Below are positions 45,084-57,722 of a DNA stretch of 64,000 nt, in pieces. The notes beneath the pieces were generated by a model. It was not told where the DNA came from and ran no database searches. It worked only from the letters and a program-made list of their open reading frames with translations. A program made the translations under genes and the position numbers. Source of the stretch: Toxorhynchites rutilus septentrionalis (taxonomy: Eukaryota > Arthropoda > Insecta > Diptera > Culicidae); contig NC_073746.1 in assembly GCF_029784135.1 (NCBI RefSeq), forward strand, positions 305,366,665 through 305,430,664, in the 5' to 3' direction. Each line of letters starts with the position of its first letter. The stretch's first letter is position 1.

Positions 45084-47307
45084 ATTATCACAATTGATAC
45101 CCCCATACTTTTCATCGAAGATCGTTGGTAATCTGAATATCCATGGATATCTTGCTTCATGGACAGATCAAAATGCACAGAGGAATTGATGTAGTCAGGG
45201 AAACAAACACGGTTGGGAATATACGAAGAAGGATCAACCTGCATGGAGATGAATTCATGATATGAAGTCATGAATCCGGAGTGAAAATTTAGCTCGATCA
45301 GCTGCTCAAAATTTCCGATCACCAATGGGTTCATGACCTTACACCGGATGAAGAACCGAAGAGATAATAAATTGAAGCGATCTTTTAGTGGGAGTAGGCC
45401 TGCCAAAACCTCGAGACTCATGGTATGCGTTGAGGGCATACATCCCAACGCGATACGGAGACAAAGATACTGAATTCGCGCTAGTTTAATGAGGTGTGTT
45501 TTGGCAGCTGATTGAAAACAGAAACTGCCATACTCCATCACTGAGAGAATAGTTGTTCGATACAACATTATAAGATCTTCTGGGTGGGCTCCCCACCAGG
45601 TGCCGGTAATTGTACGGAGAAAGTTTATTCTTTGTTGGCATTTTTTACTCAGATACCTAATATGGGCCCCCCAAGTACAATTGGAGTCGAACCATACCCC
45701 AAGATACTTGCATGACATAGCATGAGTGATCGGTTTACCCAAAAGTTGAAGCTTTGGTTTTGCTGGTCCATGCTTCCTAGAAAATACCACCATCTCTGTT
45801 TTCTCCGTGGAGAATTCGATCCCTAGCCCAATGGCCCAGGTTGAAAAATTGTTCAAAGTATCTTGTAAGGGTCCTTGCAGGTCGGATTCGTTTGGTCCTA
45901 CGACAGACACCACTCCATCATCTGCAAGTTGTCTTAGGCTGCAATTTTGTGTAAGGCAATTGTCGATGTCGCTTACATAGAAGTTGTACAAAAGGGGGCT
46001 TAAACATGAGCCCTGGGGGAGGCCCATGTAAGAGACCCGACTTACCCCGAGAGTGTAATTTGTCCGACAAAACCTCTATTGAAACAGAATCGAAGGCCCC
46101 CTTTATGTCCAAGAATACTGAAGCCATTTTTTTTTTCGGCGTAAGCCATTTGAATTTCTGAAGAAAGCAACGTAAGACAATCATTCGTCCCCTTGCCCCT
46201 GCGGAACCCATATTGTGTATCTGAGAGTAGGCCATTCGTTTCAACCCATCGATCAAGGCGAAACAAGATCATTTTCTCCAACAATTTCCGTACACAAGAC
46301 AGCATTGCTATTGGGCGGTACGAATTGAAGTCGGACGCGGGTTTTCCGGGATTTTGAATAGCTATAACTCGTACTTGTCTCCAATCATCTGGAACAATAT
46401 TATTCTCCAGAAACCGATTGAATAAATTCAACAAGCGATGTTTCGCCACATCAGGGAGGTTTTTCAGCAAGTTGAACTTAATTCTATCCGATCCCGGAGC
46501 AGAATTGTTACATGAGAGCAGAGCAAGAGAGAATTCTACCATCGAAAACTCGGAATCAAGATCGCACCTACCTTGTGGTATATCTCGAACAATTTTTTGC
46601 ACAGGAGCGGAATCAGGACAAACCTTCCGTGCAAAATTAAAAATCCATCGATGTGAATATTCTTCGCTTTCATTCGTTGAAGAGCGATTTCTCATGTTTC
46701 GAGCCACTTTCCATAATTTTTTCATTGACGTTTCTCGTGACAAACCTCCCACGAAATTTCGCCAATAAGCACGTTTTTTCCCTTTGATTAAGTTTTTAAA
46801 TTGATCTTCAAGGGCTAAATACGTTTGAAAATTTTCAGGGGTTCCACGTTTCCGAAAAGCTTTAAATGCATTCGATTTTTCTACATAAAGCTTGGAACAT
46901 TGGCTATCCCACCATAGATTGGGAGGCCTTCGGGAAATGGTGGAACCTGGGATGGGTTTCGTTTGAGCGCGAACCGCGCTGTCATAGATCAAACGAGAAA
47001 GGAAGTTATACTCCTCCAATGGAGGTAAACCATCTCTGGAATTGATGGCTAGAGCAATCGCGTCCGAATATTTATTCCAGTCAATGTGTCTTGTGAGGTC
47101 ATATGCCATGTTTATAGATTCAGAAGAATTTGACCCATTGGTGATGGAAATTTTGATTGGCATGTGATCACTACCGTTGGGATCCTGAATTACATTCCAC
47201 TTGCAATCTAACGATAGTGAATTCGAGCAAAGCGAGAGGTCAAGAGCACTTGGGTTAGCAGGAGGTTTAGGTACACGTGTTGTTTCCCCAGTGTTCAAAA
47301 CGGTCAT
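45056..47307 (-). pseudogene. ORF2 endonuclease tail and reverse transcriptase, unit 1
   Basis: The upstream open part (47307-46042) starts at the unit edge with the endonuclease C-terminus (SDHMPI, residues 46-51 of that frame) and runs into the RT fingers (NSYRPIAML at 328-336, QYGFRRGKGT at 365-374). A frameshift in the A-run near 46130 moves motif A, FLDIKGAFDS, to a second frame. About 90 bp between motifs A and B then appear missing near 46040, with another frame change. The last part (46027-45056) has GLPQGSCLSPLLYN and the catalytic LADD at 34-37. The RT cannot be functional. The frames are identical in all three units. Confidence 0.92.
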
Positions 47308-49157
47308 ATTGAAGGAAAGAGGTGTAGGAATTTAGCATGGTTTTCCACATGTACACTTTATTGGCAAAGGAGAGATGTTGATGAGATTATTAAAGTCTCA
47401 GGTAAAATTTGATAGTCGCAATTCCCAATCGCGAACTGCGAAATGATTCCACTCTCATGCAATTGAAGCAAAACTCATTCTGAAGAACCATGTATAACAT
47501 GAACTGAATGCTATCTGACGTTTCTCGAGAATGATTACTGGGCGCATTTGTTACTTGAACAAAATCGTTGTAGCTATGAAACCTATCATGTGGAAAAAAA
47601 GTTTAATTTCCTATATTTAGGTAACTAGTTATACGTGATGGAACATACGTTTCTCAATGAACAACTGAAAACAACATGTAAGAGAACATTGGGGGAAAAA
47701 CTGCTCAGACAAGCTTTGATTATTTTCATTTCCACCAGCAAGGAATGGTAGAAGCGGAATGTCGAAAATTAGTCGGATGAAAAATATCATCATCAATTTC
47801 GTTAGTGAAGTGAAATCAAAAGCTTTCTCCTTTTAGAACTGGCGTTCGTGATGTTTTCATAGTTTTAGAAGTGATGTTGTGAAGTTAGATGCACAATTGC
47901 TCAAAATTTCCGGATAATTTATGTGATGTGAATTAATGTTACCGTCGCCCTAAATGACAAATATGAGTGTTTTGGTTTCCAACTTTCACCAACTATGGGA
48001 TTTTTTTTTTGCTTTTCACTAACAGTTGTATATCCGTCTGAATTAGATTATTTATTCAAAAAATCCACTCCCGGCTGGGGTTCCTTTTTCAGTTGAACCC
48101 TTGAACAACCGCGATCATTAGGAAAGATGTTTCGAAAAATTTCAATCATTCCTAATTATTTGTCAGAATAATTTCATTGTGTTGCTTAAATTTCGAAGCC
48201 ATTGTATTATATATCCAGGATTAATATTGTCACCCACGCTAATTTATTATTTGAGCAATTCCAAATGAAATCGACAAATGACAAAACATTAGTATTTTTG
48301 TTTCGAATGAAAGTTTGAATTGGAGGAAATATGAGTTTTTCACAGCATTTGACAATTTTTTGTGTAACTTTTGAAAAGGGCGTATCGAATTTAGTAAGAG
48401 AAATCTTTGATAATTTATATCTTGTTGTAGAAATAGTTGCAGATTATTGATGTTAAAACGTGAAAAAATATACATTAAGAAAAAAAAATTTGTACTCTTA
48501 TTTTATTTACAAAAAAAAATATTTTGCAATATCTAAATTACAATTTTTTCAATGTTTTAAAATTTTTCTCTCCAGCTCTCCATCAATCTCCTTCTGAATG
48601 CAGCCATTCTCGAGATATTTGAAAAAAACATATCTAATGTACTGTCTTTTTCAATTTTATTTTTTTTCAAATTTTTATATGTTTTTATCATATAAAATAG
48701 AAGTCATGTAGAAAATTTAAAAGTGAGTCCAAGACGTAAAACTATTGTTGACGAACTTTATGGAACATCGAATTTTTATGAATTTTCGAAACTTCGAATT
48801 TTTGTATTTTTTTTTTTAATTCGTTTATTTTTACAGGCTCAGTTACTTAAGTTTAAAGGAGCCGAATTCTTAAATATAATTTTAAAACTATATATATAAA
48901 CAATTTTCTTACATCCATGGTTAGTAAGGTGGAAAACCGATTACTCGCGGTGGACTCGAGTTTAGAAGGGTGACATAATTTTTCAGGAAAAGGATGGGAT
49001 ATAAGGAAATTATTACAATGTTGATCACACACACTCAATTCTTAAATCTATTCGTATATCTATTGTGAATTTACATTTCAACTTGTTCTTCTGATTAAAG
49101 CAAGGGGACCAATTACTCGTAAAGGAAAAAAAGCAGGGTATAAGGATATAAGGATAA

Positions 49158-50009
49158 TCACACACGAACATCGATAGCTTTAAGGAAAACATATATTTGG
49201 GACATGTAATCAAGGTCTAACCGAGCCAACACATCTCTCACCGGCACATTGGGCTGTCTTCCTCGGGCCCGAAGGGAGTTTTTTAAATTCGATCTGGCGA
49301 CCAGATACACCTCGCACGACCAAACAATGTGCTCGATGTCGTGATAACCTTGGCCACAAACGCAGAGATTGCTGCTGGCAAGATTGAAACGAAAGAGTAG
49401 TGCATCTAACGAACAGTGATTGGACATGAGTCGGGAGAAGGTGCGGATAAAGTCCCGACTCAAGTCTAGACTTTTGAACCACGGTTTGAGGCTAACCTTA
49501 GGGATAATCGAGTGAAACCACCGGCCCAATTCATCTTCATTCCACTTGCGTTGCCAGTTAGCGATGGTATTTTTGCGGACTAAAGAATAAAATTCATTGA
49601 AGGCGATTTGACGCTGATAAATATCGCCTTCAATTGCACCTACCTTTGCCAATGAGTCAGCCCTCTCATTACCCGGAATGGAGCAATGTGAAGGGACCCA
49701 GATAAAGGTAATGACATAACAGCGTCTGGATAAAGCACTCAAAATTTCTCGTATTCTCTCAAGGAAGTACGGCGAGTGCTTTTCCGGCCTCACTGAACGG
49801 ATAGCTTCGACAGAGCTAAGACTATCCGTTACAATGTAATAGTGTTCAACAGGTCGTGAGGCGACGCTGTCCAGCGCCCAATGAATTGCTGCCAATTCAG
49901 CAATATACACTGAGCAAGGATTCTGAAGACTGTGTGAGGTGCTAAAAAATTCGTTGAACACTCCAAATCCTGTGGACTCGTTTATAGTGGACCCATCAGT
50001 AAAGTACAT
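49158..50009 (-). pseudogene. ORF2 RNase H and C-terminal finger, unit 2
   Basis: Same 283-codon open segment as in unit 1, with all four RNase H acidic residues and the C-terminal finger. The protein is identical to that of unit 3 and differs from unit 1 at six positions (KIAF to QIAF, NTFA to NTIA, KILD to KSLD, MSHI to MSQI, IDLR to IDVR, and one linked change in codon choice nearby). The frame is cut off from the RT part by the frameshift near 50080. Confidence 0.9.
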
Positions 50010-52233
50010 ATTATCACAATTGATACCCCCATACTTTTCATCGAAGATCGTTGGTAATCTGAATATCCATGGATATCTTGCTTCATGGACAGATCAAAAT
50101 GCACAGAGGAATTGATGTAGTCAGGGAAACAAACACGGTTGGGAATATACGAAGAAGGATCAACCTGCATGGAGATGAATTCATGATATGAAGTCATGAA
50201 TCCGGAGTGAAAATTTAGCTCGATCAGCTGCTCAAAATTTCCGATCACCAATGGGTTCATGACCTTACACCGGATGAAGAACCGAAGAGATAATAAATTG
50301 AAGCGATCTTTTAGTGGGAGTAGGCCTGCCAAAACCTCGAGACTCATGGTATGCGTTGAGGGCATACATCCCAACGCGATACGGAGACAAAGATACTGAA
50401 TTCGCGCTAGTTTAATGAGGTGTGTTTTGGCAGCTGATTGAAAACAGAAACTGCCATACTCCATCACTGAGAGAATAGTTGTTCGATACAACATTATAAG
50501 ATCTTCTGGGTGGGCTCCCCACCAGGTGCCGGTAATTGTACGGAGAAAGTTTATTCTTTGTTGGCATTTTTTACTCAGATACCTAATATGGGCCCCCCAA
50601 GTACAATTGGAGTCGAACCATACCCCAAGATACTTGCATGACATAGCATGAGTGATCGGTTTACCCAAAAGTTGAAGCTTTGGTTTTGCTGGTCCATGCT
50701 TCCTAGAAAATACCACCATCTCTGTTTTCTCCGTGGAGAATTCGATCCCTAGCCCAATGGCCCAGGTTGAAAAATTGTTCAAAGTATCTTGTAAGGGTCC
50801 TTGCAGGTCGGATTCGTTTGGTCCTACGACAGACACCACTCCATCATCTGCAAGTTGTCTTAGGCTGCAATTTTGTGTAAGGCAATTGTCGATGTCGCTT
50901 ACATAGAAGTTGTACAAAAGGGGGCTTAAACATGAGCCCTGGGGGAGGCCCATGTAAGAGACCCGACTTACCCCGAGAGTGTAATTTGTCCGACAAAACC
51001 TCTATTGAAACAGAATCGAAGGCCCCCTTTATGTCCAAGAATACTGAAGCCATTTTTTTTTTCGGCGTAAGCCATTTGAATTTCTGAAGAAAGCAACGTA
51101 AGACAATCATTCGTCCCCTTGCCCCTGCGGAACCCATATTGTGTATCTGAGAGTAGGCCATTCGTTTCAACCCATCGATCAAGGCGAAACAAGATCATTT
51201 TCTCCAACAATTTCCGTACACAAGACAGCATTGCTATTGGGCGGTACGAATTGAAGTCGGACGCGGGTTTTCCGGGATTTTGAATAGCTATAACTCGTAC
51301 TTGTCTCCAATCATCTGGAACAATATTATTCTCCAGAAACCGATTGAATAAATTCAACAAGCGATGTTTCGCCACATCAGGGAGGTTTTTCAGCAAGTTG
51401 AACTTAATTCTATCCGATCCCGGAGCAGAATTGTTACATGAGAGCAGAGCAAGAGAGAATTCTACCATCGAAAACTCGGAATCAAGATCGCACCTACCTT
51501 GTGGTATATCTCGAACAATTTTTTGCACAGGAGCGGAATCAGGACAAACCTTCCGTGCAAAATTAAAAATCCATCGATGTGAATATTCTTCGCTTTCATT
51601 CGTTGAAGAGCGATTTCTCATGTTTCGAGCCACTTTCCATAATTTTTTCATTGACGTTTCTCGTGACAAACCTCCCACGAAATTTCGCCAATAAGCACGT
51701 TTTTTCCCTTTGATTAAGTTTTTAAATTGATCTTCAAGGGCTAAATACGTTTGAAAATTTTCAGGGGTTCCACGTTTCCGAAAAGCTTTAAATGCATTCG
51801 ATTTTTCTACATAAAGCTTGGAACATTGGCTATCCCACCATAGATTGGGAGGCCTTCGGGAAATGGTGGAACCTGGGATGGGTTTCGTTTGAGCGCGAAC
51901 CGCGCTGTCATAGATCAAACGAGAAAGGAAGTTATACTCCTCCAATGGAGGTAAACCATCTCTGGAATTGATGGCTAGAGCAATCGCGTCCGAATATTTA
52001 TTCCAGTCAATGTGTCTTGTGAGGTCATATGCCATGTTTATAGATTCAGAAGAATTTGACCCATTGGTGATGGAAATTTTGATTGGCATGTGATCACTAC
52101 CGTTGGGATCCTGAATTACATTCCACTTGCAATCTAACGATAGTGAATTCGAGCAAAGCGAGAGGTCAAGAGCACTTGGGTTAGCAGGAGGTTTAGGTAC
52201 ACGTGTTGTTTCCCCAGTGTTCAAAACGGTCAT
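49982..52233 (-). pseudogene. ORF2 endonuclease tail and reverse transcriptase, unit 2
   Basis: Carries exactly the same defects as unit 1: the A-run frameshift before motif A, the loss between motifs A and B, and the frame change before RNase H. These defects therefore predate the array. The upstream end stops at the unit junction in the middle of the endonuclease, so this unit never held ORF1 or the endonuclease active site. Confidence 0.92.
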
Positions 52234-54083
52234 ATTGAAGGAAAGAGGTGTAGGAATTTAGCATGGTTTTCCACATGTACACTTTATTGGCAAAGGAGAG
52301 ATGTTGATGAGATTATTAAAGTCTCAGGTAAAATTTGATAGTCGCAATTCCCAATCGCGAACTGCGAAATGATTCCACTCTCATGCAATTGAAGCAAAAC
52401 TCATTCTGAAGAACCATGTATAACATGAACTGAATGCTATCTGACGTTTCTCGAGAATGATTACTGGGCGCATTTGTTACTTGAACAAAATCGTTGTAGC
52501 TATGAAACCTATCATGTGGAAAAAAAGTTTAATTTCCTATATTTAGGTAACTAGTTATACGTGATGGAACATACGTTTCTCAATGAACAACTGAAAACAA
52601 CATGTAAGAGAACATTGGGGGAAAAACTGCTCAGACAAGCTTTGATTATTTTCATTTCCACCAGCAAGGAATGGTAGAAGCGGAATGTCGAAAATTAGTC
52701 GGATGAAAAATATCATCATCAATTTCGTTAGTGAAGTGAAATCAAAAGCTTTCTCCTTTTAGAACTGGCGTTCGTGATGTTTTCATAGTTTTAGAAGTGA
52801 TGTTGTGAAGTTAGATGCACAATTGCTCAAAATTTCCGGATAATTTATGTGATGTGAATTAATGTTACCGTCGCCCTAAATGACAAATATGAGTGTTTTG
52901 GTTTCCAACTTTCACCAACTATGGGATTTTTTTTTTGCTTTTCACTAACAGTTGTATATCCGTCTGAATTAGATTATTTATTCAAAAAATCCACTCCCGG
53001 CTGGGGTTCCTTTTTCAGTTGAACCCTTGAACAACCGCGATCATTAGGAAAGATGTTTCGAAAAATTTCAATCATTCCTAATTATTTGTCAGAATAATTT
53101 CATTGTGTTGCTTAAATTTCGAAGCCATTGTATTATATATCCAGGATTAATATTGTCACCCACGCTAATTTATTATTTGAGCAATTCCAAATGAAATCGA
53201 CAAATGACAAAACATTAGTATTTTTGTTTCGAATGAAAGTTTGAATTGGAGGAAATATGAGTTTTTCACAGCATTTGACAATTTTTTGTGTAACTTTTGA
53301 AAAGGGCGTATCGAATTTAGTAAGAGAAATCTTTGATAATTTATATCTTGTTGTAGAAATAGTTGCAGATTATTGATGTTAAAACGTGAAAAAATATACA
53401 TTAAGAAAAAAAAATTTGTACTCTTATTTTATTTACAAAAAAAAATATTTTGCAATATCTAAATTACAATTTTTTCAATGTTTTAAAATTTTTCTCTCCA
53501 GCTCTCCATCAATCTCCTTCTGAATGCAGCCATTCTCGAGATATTTGAAAAAAACATATCTAATGTACTGTCTTTTTCAATTTTATTTTTTTTCAAATTT
53601 TTATATGTTTTTATCATATAAAATAGAAGTCATGTAGAAAATTTAAAAGTGAGTCCAAGACGTAAAACTATTGTTGACGAACTTTATGGAACATCGAATT
53701 TTTATGAATTTTCGAAACTTCGAATTTTTGTATTTTTTTTTTTAATTCGTTTATTTTTACAGGCTCAGTTACTTAAGTTTAAAGGAGCCGAATTCTTAAA
53801 TATAATTTTAAAACTATATATATAAACAATTTTCTTACATCCATGGTTAGTAAGGTGGAAAACCGATTACTCGCGGTGGACTCGAGTTTAGAAGGGTGAC
53901 ATAATTTTTCAGGAAAAGGATGGGATATAAGGAAATTATTACAATGTTGATCACACACACTCAATTCTTAAATCTATTCGTATATCTATTGTGAATTTAC
54001 ATTTCAACTTGTTCTTCTGATTAAAGCAAGGGGACCAATTACTCGTAAAGGAAAAAAAGCAGGGTATAAGGATATAAGGATAA

Positions 54084-54935
54084 TCACACACGAACATCGA
54101 TAGCTTTAAGGAAAACATATATTTGGGACATGTAATCAAGGTCTAACCGAGCCAACACATCTCTCACCGGCACATTGGGCTGTCTTCCTCGGGCCCGAAG
54201 GGAGTTTTTTAAATTCGATCTGGCGACCAGATACACCTCGCACGACCAAACAATGTGCTCGATGTCGTGATAACCTTGGCCACAAACGCAGAGATTGCTG
54301 CTGGCAAGATTGAAACGAAAGAGTAGTGCATCTAACGAACAGTGATTGGACATGAGTCGGGAGAAGGTGCGGATAAAGTCCCGACTCAAGTCTAGACTTT
54401 TGAACCACGGTTTGAGGCTAACCTTAGGGATAATCGAGTGAAACCACCGGCCCAATTCATCTTCATTCCACTTGCGTTGCCAGTTAGCGATGGTATTTTT
54501 GCGGACTAAAGAATAAAATTCATTGAAGGCGATTTGACGCTGATAAATATCGCCTTCAATTGCACCTACCTTTGCCAATGAGTCAGCCCTCTCATTACCC
54601 GGAATGGAGCAATGTGAAGGGACCCAGATAAAGGTAATGACATAACAGCGTCTGGATAAAGCACTCAAAATTTCTCGTATTCTCTCAAGGAAGTACGGCG
54701 AGTGCTTTTCCGGCCTCACTGAACGGATAGCTTCGACAGAGCTAAGACTATCCGTTACAATGTAATAGTGTTCAACAGGTCGTGAGGCGACGCTGTCCAG
54801 CGCCCAATGAATTGCTGCCAATTCAGCAATATACACTGAGCAAGGATTCTGAAGACTGTGTGAGGTGCTAAAAAATTCGTTGAACACTCCAAATCCTGTG
54901 GACTCGTTTATAGTGGACCCATCAGTAAAGTACAT
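54084..54935 (-). pseudogene. ORF2 RNase H and C-terminal finger, unit 3
   Basis: Identical in protein to unit 2. It lies in the most complete element copy and is followed by the 3' UTR and A-tract. RNase H residues D5, E38, D62 and D118 and the CCHC-type finger are intact, but the segment is out of frame with the RT part. Confidence 0.9.
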
Positions 54936-57159
54936 ATTATCACAATTGATACCCCCATACTTTTCATCGAAGATCGTTGGTAATCTGAATATCCATGGAT
55001 ATCTTGCTTCATGGACAGATCAAAATGCACAGAGGAATTGATGTAGTCAGGGAAACAAACACGGTTGGGAATATACGAAGAAGGATCAACCTGCATGGAG
55101 ATGAATTCATGATATGAAGTCATGAATCCGGAGTGAAAATTTAGCTCGATCAGCTGCTCAAAATTTCCGATCACCAATGGGTTCATGACCTTACACCGGA
55201 TGAAGAACCGAAGAGATAATAAATTGAAGCGATCTTTTAGTGGGAGTAGGCCTGCCAAAACCTCGAGACTCATGGTATGCGTTGAGGGCATACATCCCAA
55301 CGCGATACGGAGACAAAGATACTGAATTCGCGCTAGTTTAATGAGGTGTGTTTTGGCAGCTGATTGAAAACAGAAACTGCCATACTCCATCACTGAGAGA
55401 ATAGTTGTTCGATACAACATTATAAGATCTTCTGGGTGGGCTCCCCACCAGGTGCCGGTAATTGTACGGAGAAAGTTTATTCTTTGTTGGCATTTTTTAC
55501 TCAGATACCTAATATGGGCCCCCCAAGTACAATTGGAGTCGAACCATACCCCAAGATACTTGCATGACATAGCATGAGTGATCGGTTTACCCAAAAGTTG
55601 AAGCTTTGGTTTTGCTGGTCCATGCTTCCTAGAAAATACCACCATCTCTGTTTTCTCCGTGGAGAATTCGATCCCTAGCCCAATGGCCCAGGTTGAAAAA
55701 TTGTTCAAAGTATCTTGTAAGGGTCCTTGCAGGTCGGATTCGTTTGGTCCTACGACAGACACCACTCCATCATCTGCAAGTTGTCTTAGGCTGCAATTTT
55801 GTGTAAGGCAATTGTCGATGTCGCTTACATAGAAGTTGTACAAAAGGGGGCTTAAACATGAGCCCTGGGGGAGGCCCATGTAAGAGACCCGACTTACCCC
55901 GAGAGTGTAATTTGTCCGACAAAACCTCTATTGAAACAGAATCGAAGGCCCCCTTTATGTCCAAGAATACTGAAGCCATTTTTTTTTTCGGCGTAAGCCA
56001 TTTGAATTTCTGAAGAAAGCAACGTAAGACAATCATTCGTCCCCTTGCCCCTGCGGAACCCATATTGTGTATCTGAGAGTAGGCCATTCGTTTCAACCCA
56101 TCGATCAAGGCGAAACAAGATCATTTTCTCCAACAATTTCCGTACACAAGACAGCATTGCTATTGGGCGGTACGAATTGAAGTCGGACGCGGGTTTTCCG
56201 GGATTTTGAATAGCTATAACTCGTACTTGTCTCCAATCATCTGGAACAATATTATTCTCCAGAAACCGATTGAATAAATTCAACAAGCGATGTTTCGCCA
56301 CATCAGGGAGGTTTTTCAGCAAGTTGAACTTAATTCTATCCGATCCCGGAGCAGAATTGTTACATGAGAGCAGAGCAAGAGAGAATTCTACCATCGAAAA
56401 CTCGGAATCAAGATCGCACCTACCTTGTGGTATATCTCGAACAATTTTTTGCACAGGAGCGGAATCAGGACAAACCTTCCGTGCAAAATTAAAAATCCAT
56501 CGATGTGAATATTCTTCGCTTTCATTCGTTGAAGAGCGATTTCTCATGTTTCGAGCCACTTTCCATAATTTTTTCATTGACGTTTCTCGTGACAAACCTC
56601 CCACGAAATTTCGCCAATAAGCACGTTTTTTCCCTTTGATTAAGTTTTTAAATTGATCTTCAAGGGCTAAATACGTTTGAAAATTTTCAGGGGTTCCACG
56701 TTTCCGAAAAGCTTTAAATGCATTCGATTTTTCTACATAAAGCTTGGAACATTGGCTATCCCACCATAGATTGGGAGGCCTTCGGGAAATGGTGGAACCT
56801 GGGATGGGTTTCGTTTGAGCGCGAACCGCGCTGTCATAGATCAAACGAGAAAGGAAGTTATACTCCTCCAATGGAGGTAAACCATCTCTGGAATTGATGG
56901 CTAGAGCAATCGCGTCCGAATATTTATTCCAGTCAATGTGTCTTGTGAGGTCATATGCCATGTTTATAGATTCAGAAGAATTTGACCCATTGGTGATGGA
57001 AATTTTGATTGGCATGTGATCACTACCGTTGGGATCCTGAATTACATTCCACTTGCAATCTAACGATAGTGAATTCGAGCAAAGCGAGAGGTCAAGAGCA
57101 CTTGGGTTAGCAGGAGGTTTAGGTACACGTGTTGTTTCCCCAGTGTTCAAAACGGTCAT
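54908..57159 (-). pseudogene. ORF2 reverse transcriptase, unit 3
   Basis: Same frames and defects as units 1 and 2: fingers NSYRPIAML and GFRRGKGT, motif A FLDIKGAFDS in a second frame, then GLPQGSCLSP and LADD in a third. In this copy the sequence continues upstream into the endonuclease (57180-57676), but a duplication-like stretch at 57175-57195 (two near copies of TATAACCTTTG on the minus strand) shifts that frame as well. Confidence 0.92.
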
Positions 57160-57179
57160 ATTGAAGCTGTTACAAAGGT

Positions 57180-57676
57180 TATATCAAAGGTAATATCAAC
57201 GATGAACGATTGTCGTCGTACTGTTCCCCCCAGGCAGTTCCGTGAGAGTTGAAGTCTCCCAAGATCAATCGTGGCTCAGGAAGGAGTGAGCACATGTCAT
57301 CAAGTTGTTTGCGGCTAACCGCAGCTCTCGGAGGCCAATACAAGCTGACAATACAAAGGTCTTTGCCTCTGATGTTTGCATGACAAGCAACAGCTTCGAT
57401 CCCTTCAATAGGTGGAAGGTCAATTCTAAAAAATGAGTGGCACTTATTGATCCCCAAAAGCACCCCTCCGTATCTATCATCACGGTCCAAGCGTATAATA
57501 TTAAAATCGTGGAAAGAGATATCATCTCGCGAAGAAAGCCAAGTTTAGGACAGAGCAAAAACATCACAATTGTAGTTATGAATTAAAATTTTGAATGTAT
57601 CCAATTTAGGGATAAGACTACGACAATTCCACTGTAAAACAGTGATATCTCCGACCTCTCTATTTGAATTAGACAT
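57180..57676 (-). pseudogene. ORF2 N-terminus: APE-type endonuclease with a stop at the catalytic Glu
   Basis: ORF2 opens at the ATG ending at 57674 (MSNSNREVGD), 46 bp after the ORF1 stop. It reads VLQWNCRSLIPKLD, the usual endonuclease start, then FALS-stop-TWLSSRDD. In this family the position is Glu (SETW), a metal-binding catalytic residue; here the codon is TAA. The rest continues in frame through DDRYGGVLLGI and LYWPP to the second motif, LILGDFNSHGTAWG. It then shifts frame near 57190. Both lesions are outside the duplicated units, so only this copy shows them. Confidence 0.88.
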
Positions 57677-57722
57677 CGCGAGAGATAATCATTGCAAGGA
57701 GGGGCCATGTTTGCATCAATTG

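Larger units (their letters stand above)
47315..52240. repeat. Tandem unit 2 (4926 bp)
   Basis: The retrotransposon 3' end begins at the T-run 48807-48817 and its truncated 5' side stops at 52240, where the next unit starts. The flank 47315-48806 repeats 42222-43887 but lacks about 165 bp near 48572. Its minus-strand 61-codon and 62-codon frames at 48853-49213 are 3' UTR and not genes. Confidence 0.96.
42222..57166. repeat. Three-unit tandem array, 5093 + 4926 + 4926 bp
   Basis: Units start with GAAAGAGGTGTAGGAATTTA at 42222, 47315 and 52241 and end with CGGTCATATTGAAG at 47314, 52240 and 57166. Each unit holds 1.7 kb of flanking DNA, including a foldback-MITE arm, followed by the 3' two thirds of an I-clade retrotransposon on the minus strand. 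Units 2 and 3 were indistinguishable wherever I compared them. Unit 1 has about 165 bp more near 43545-43710 and many substitutions between 42222 and about 44700, but matches the others beyond that point. Confidence 0.97.
52241..57166. repeat. Tandem unit 3 (4926 bp), continuous with the element's 5' part
   Basis: Same content as unit 2. At its right edge it is not joined to another flank copy but continues into the rest of the retrotransposon (57167-58797). It is therefore the unit that preserves the original element structure on that side. Confidence 0.96.

Noticed and set aside
46418..46768. 116-codon plus frame repeated three times (46418, 51344, 56270)
   Set aside because: Antisense shadow of the LINE reverse transcriptase, copied with the array.
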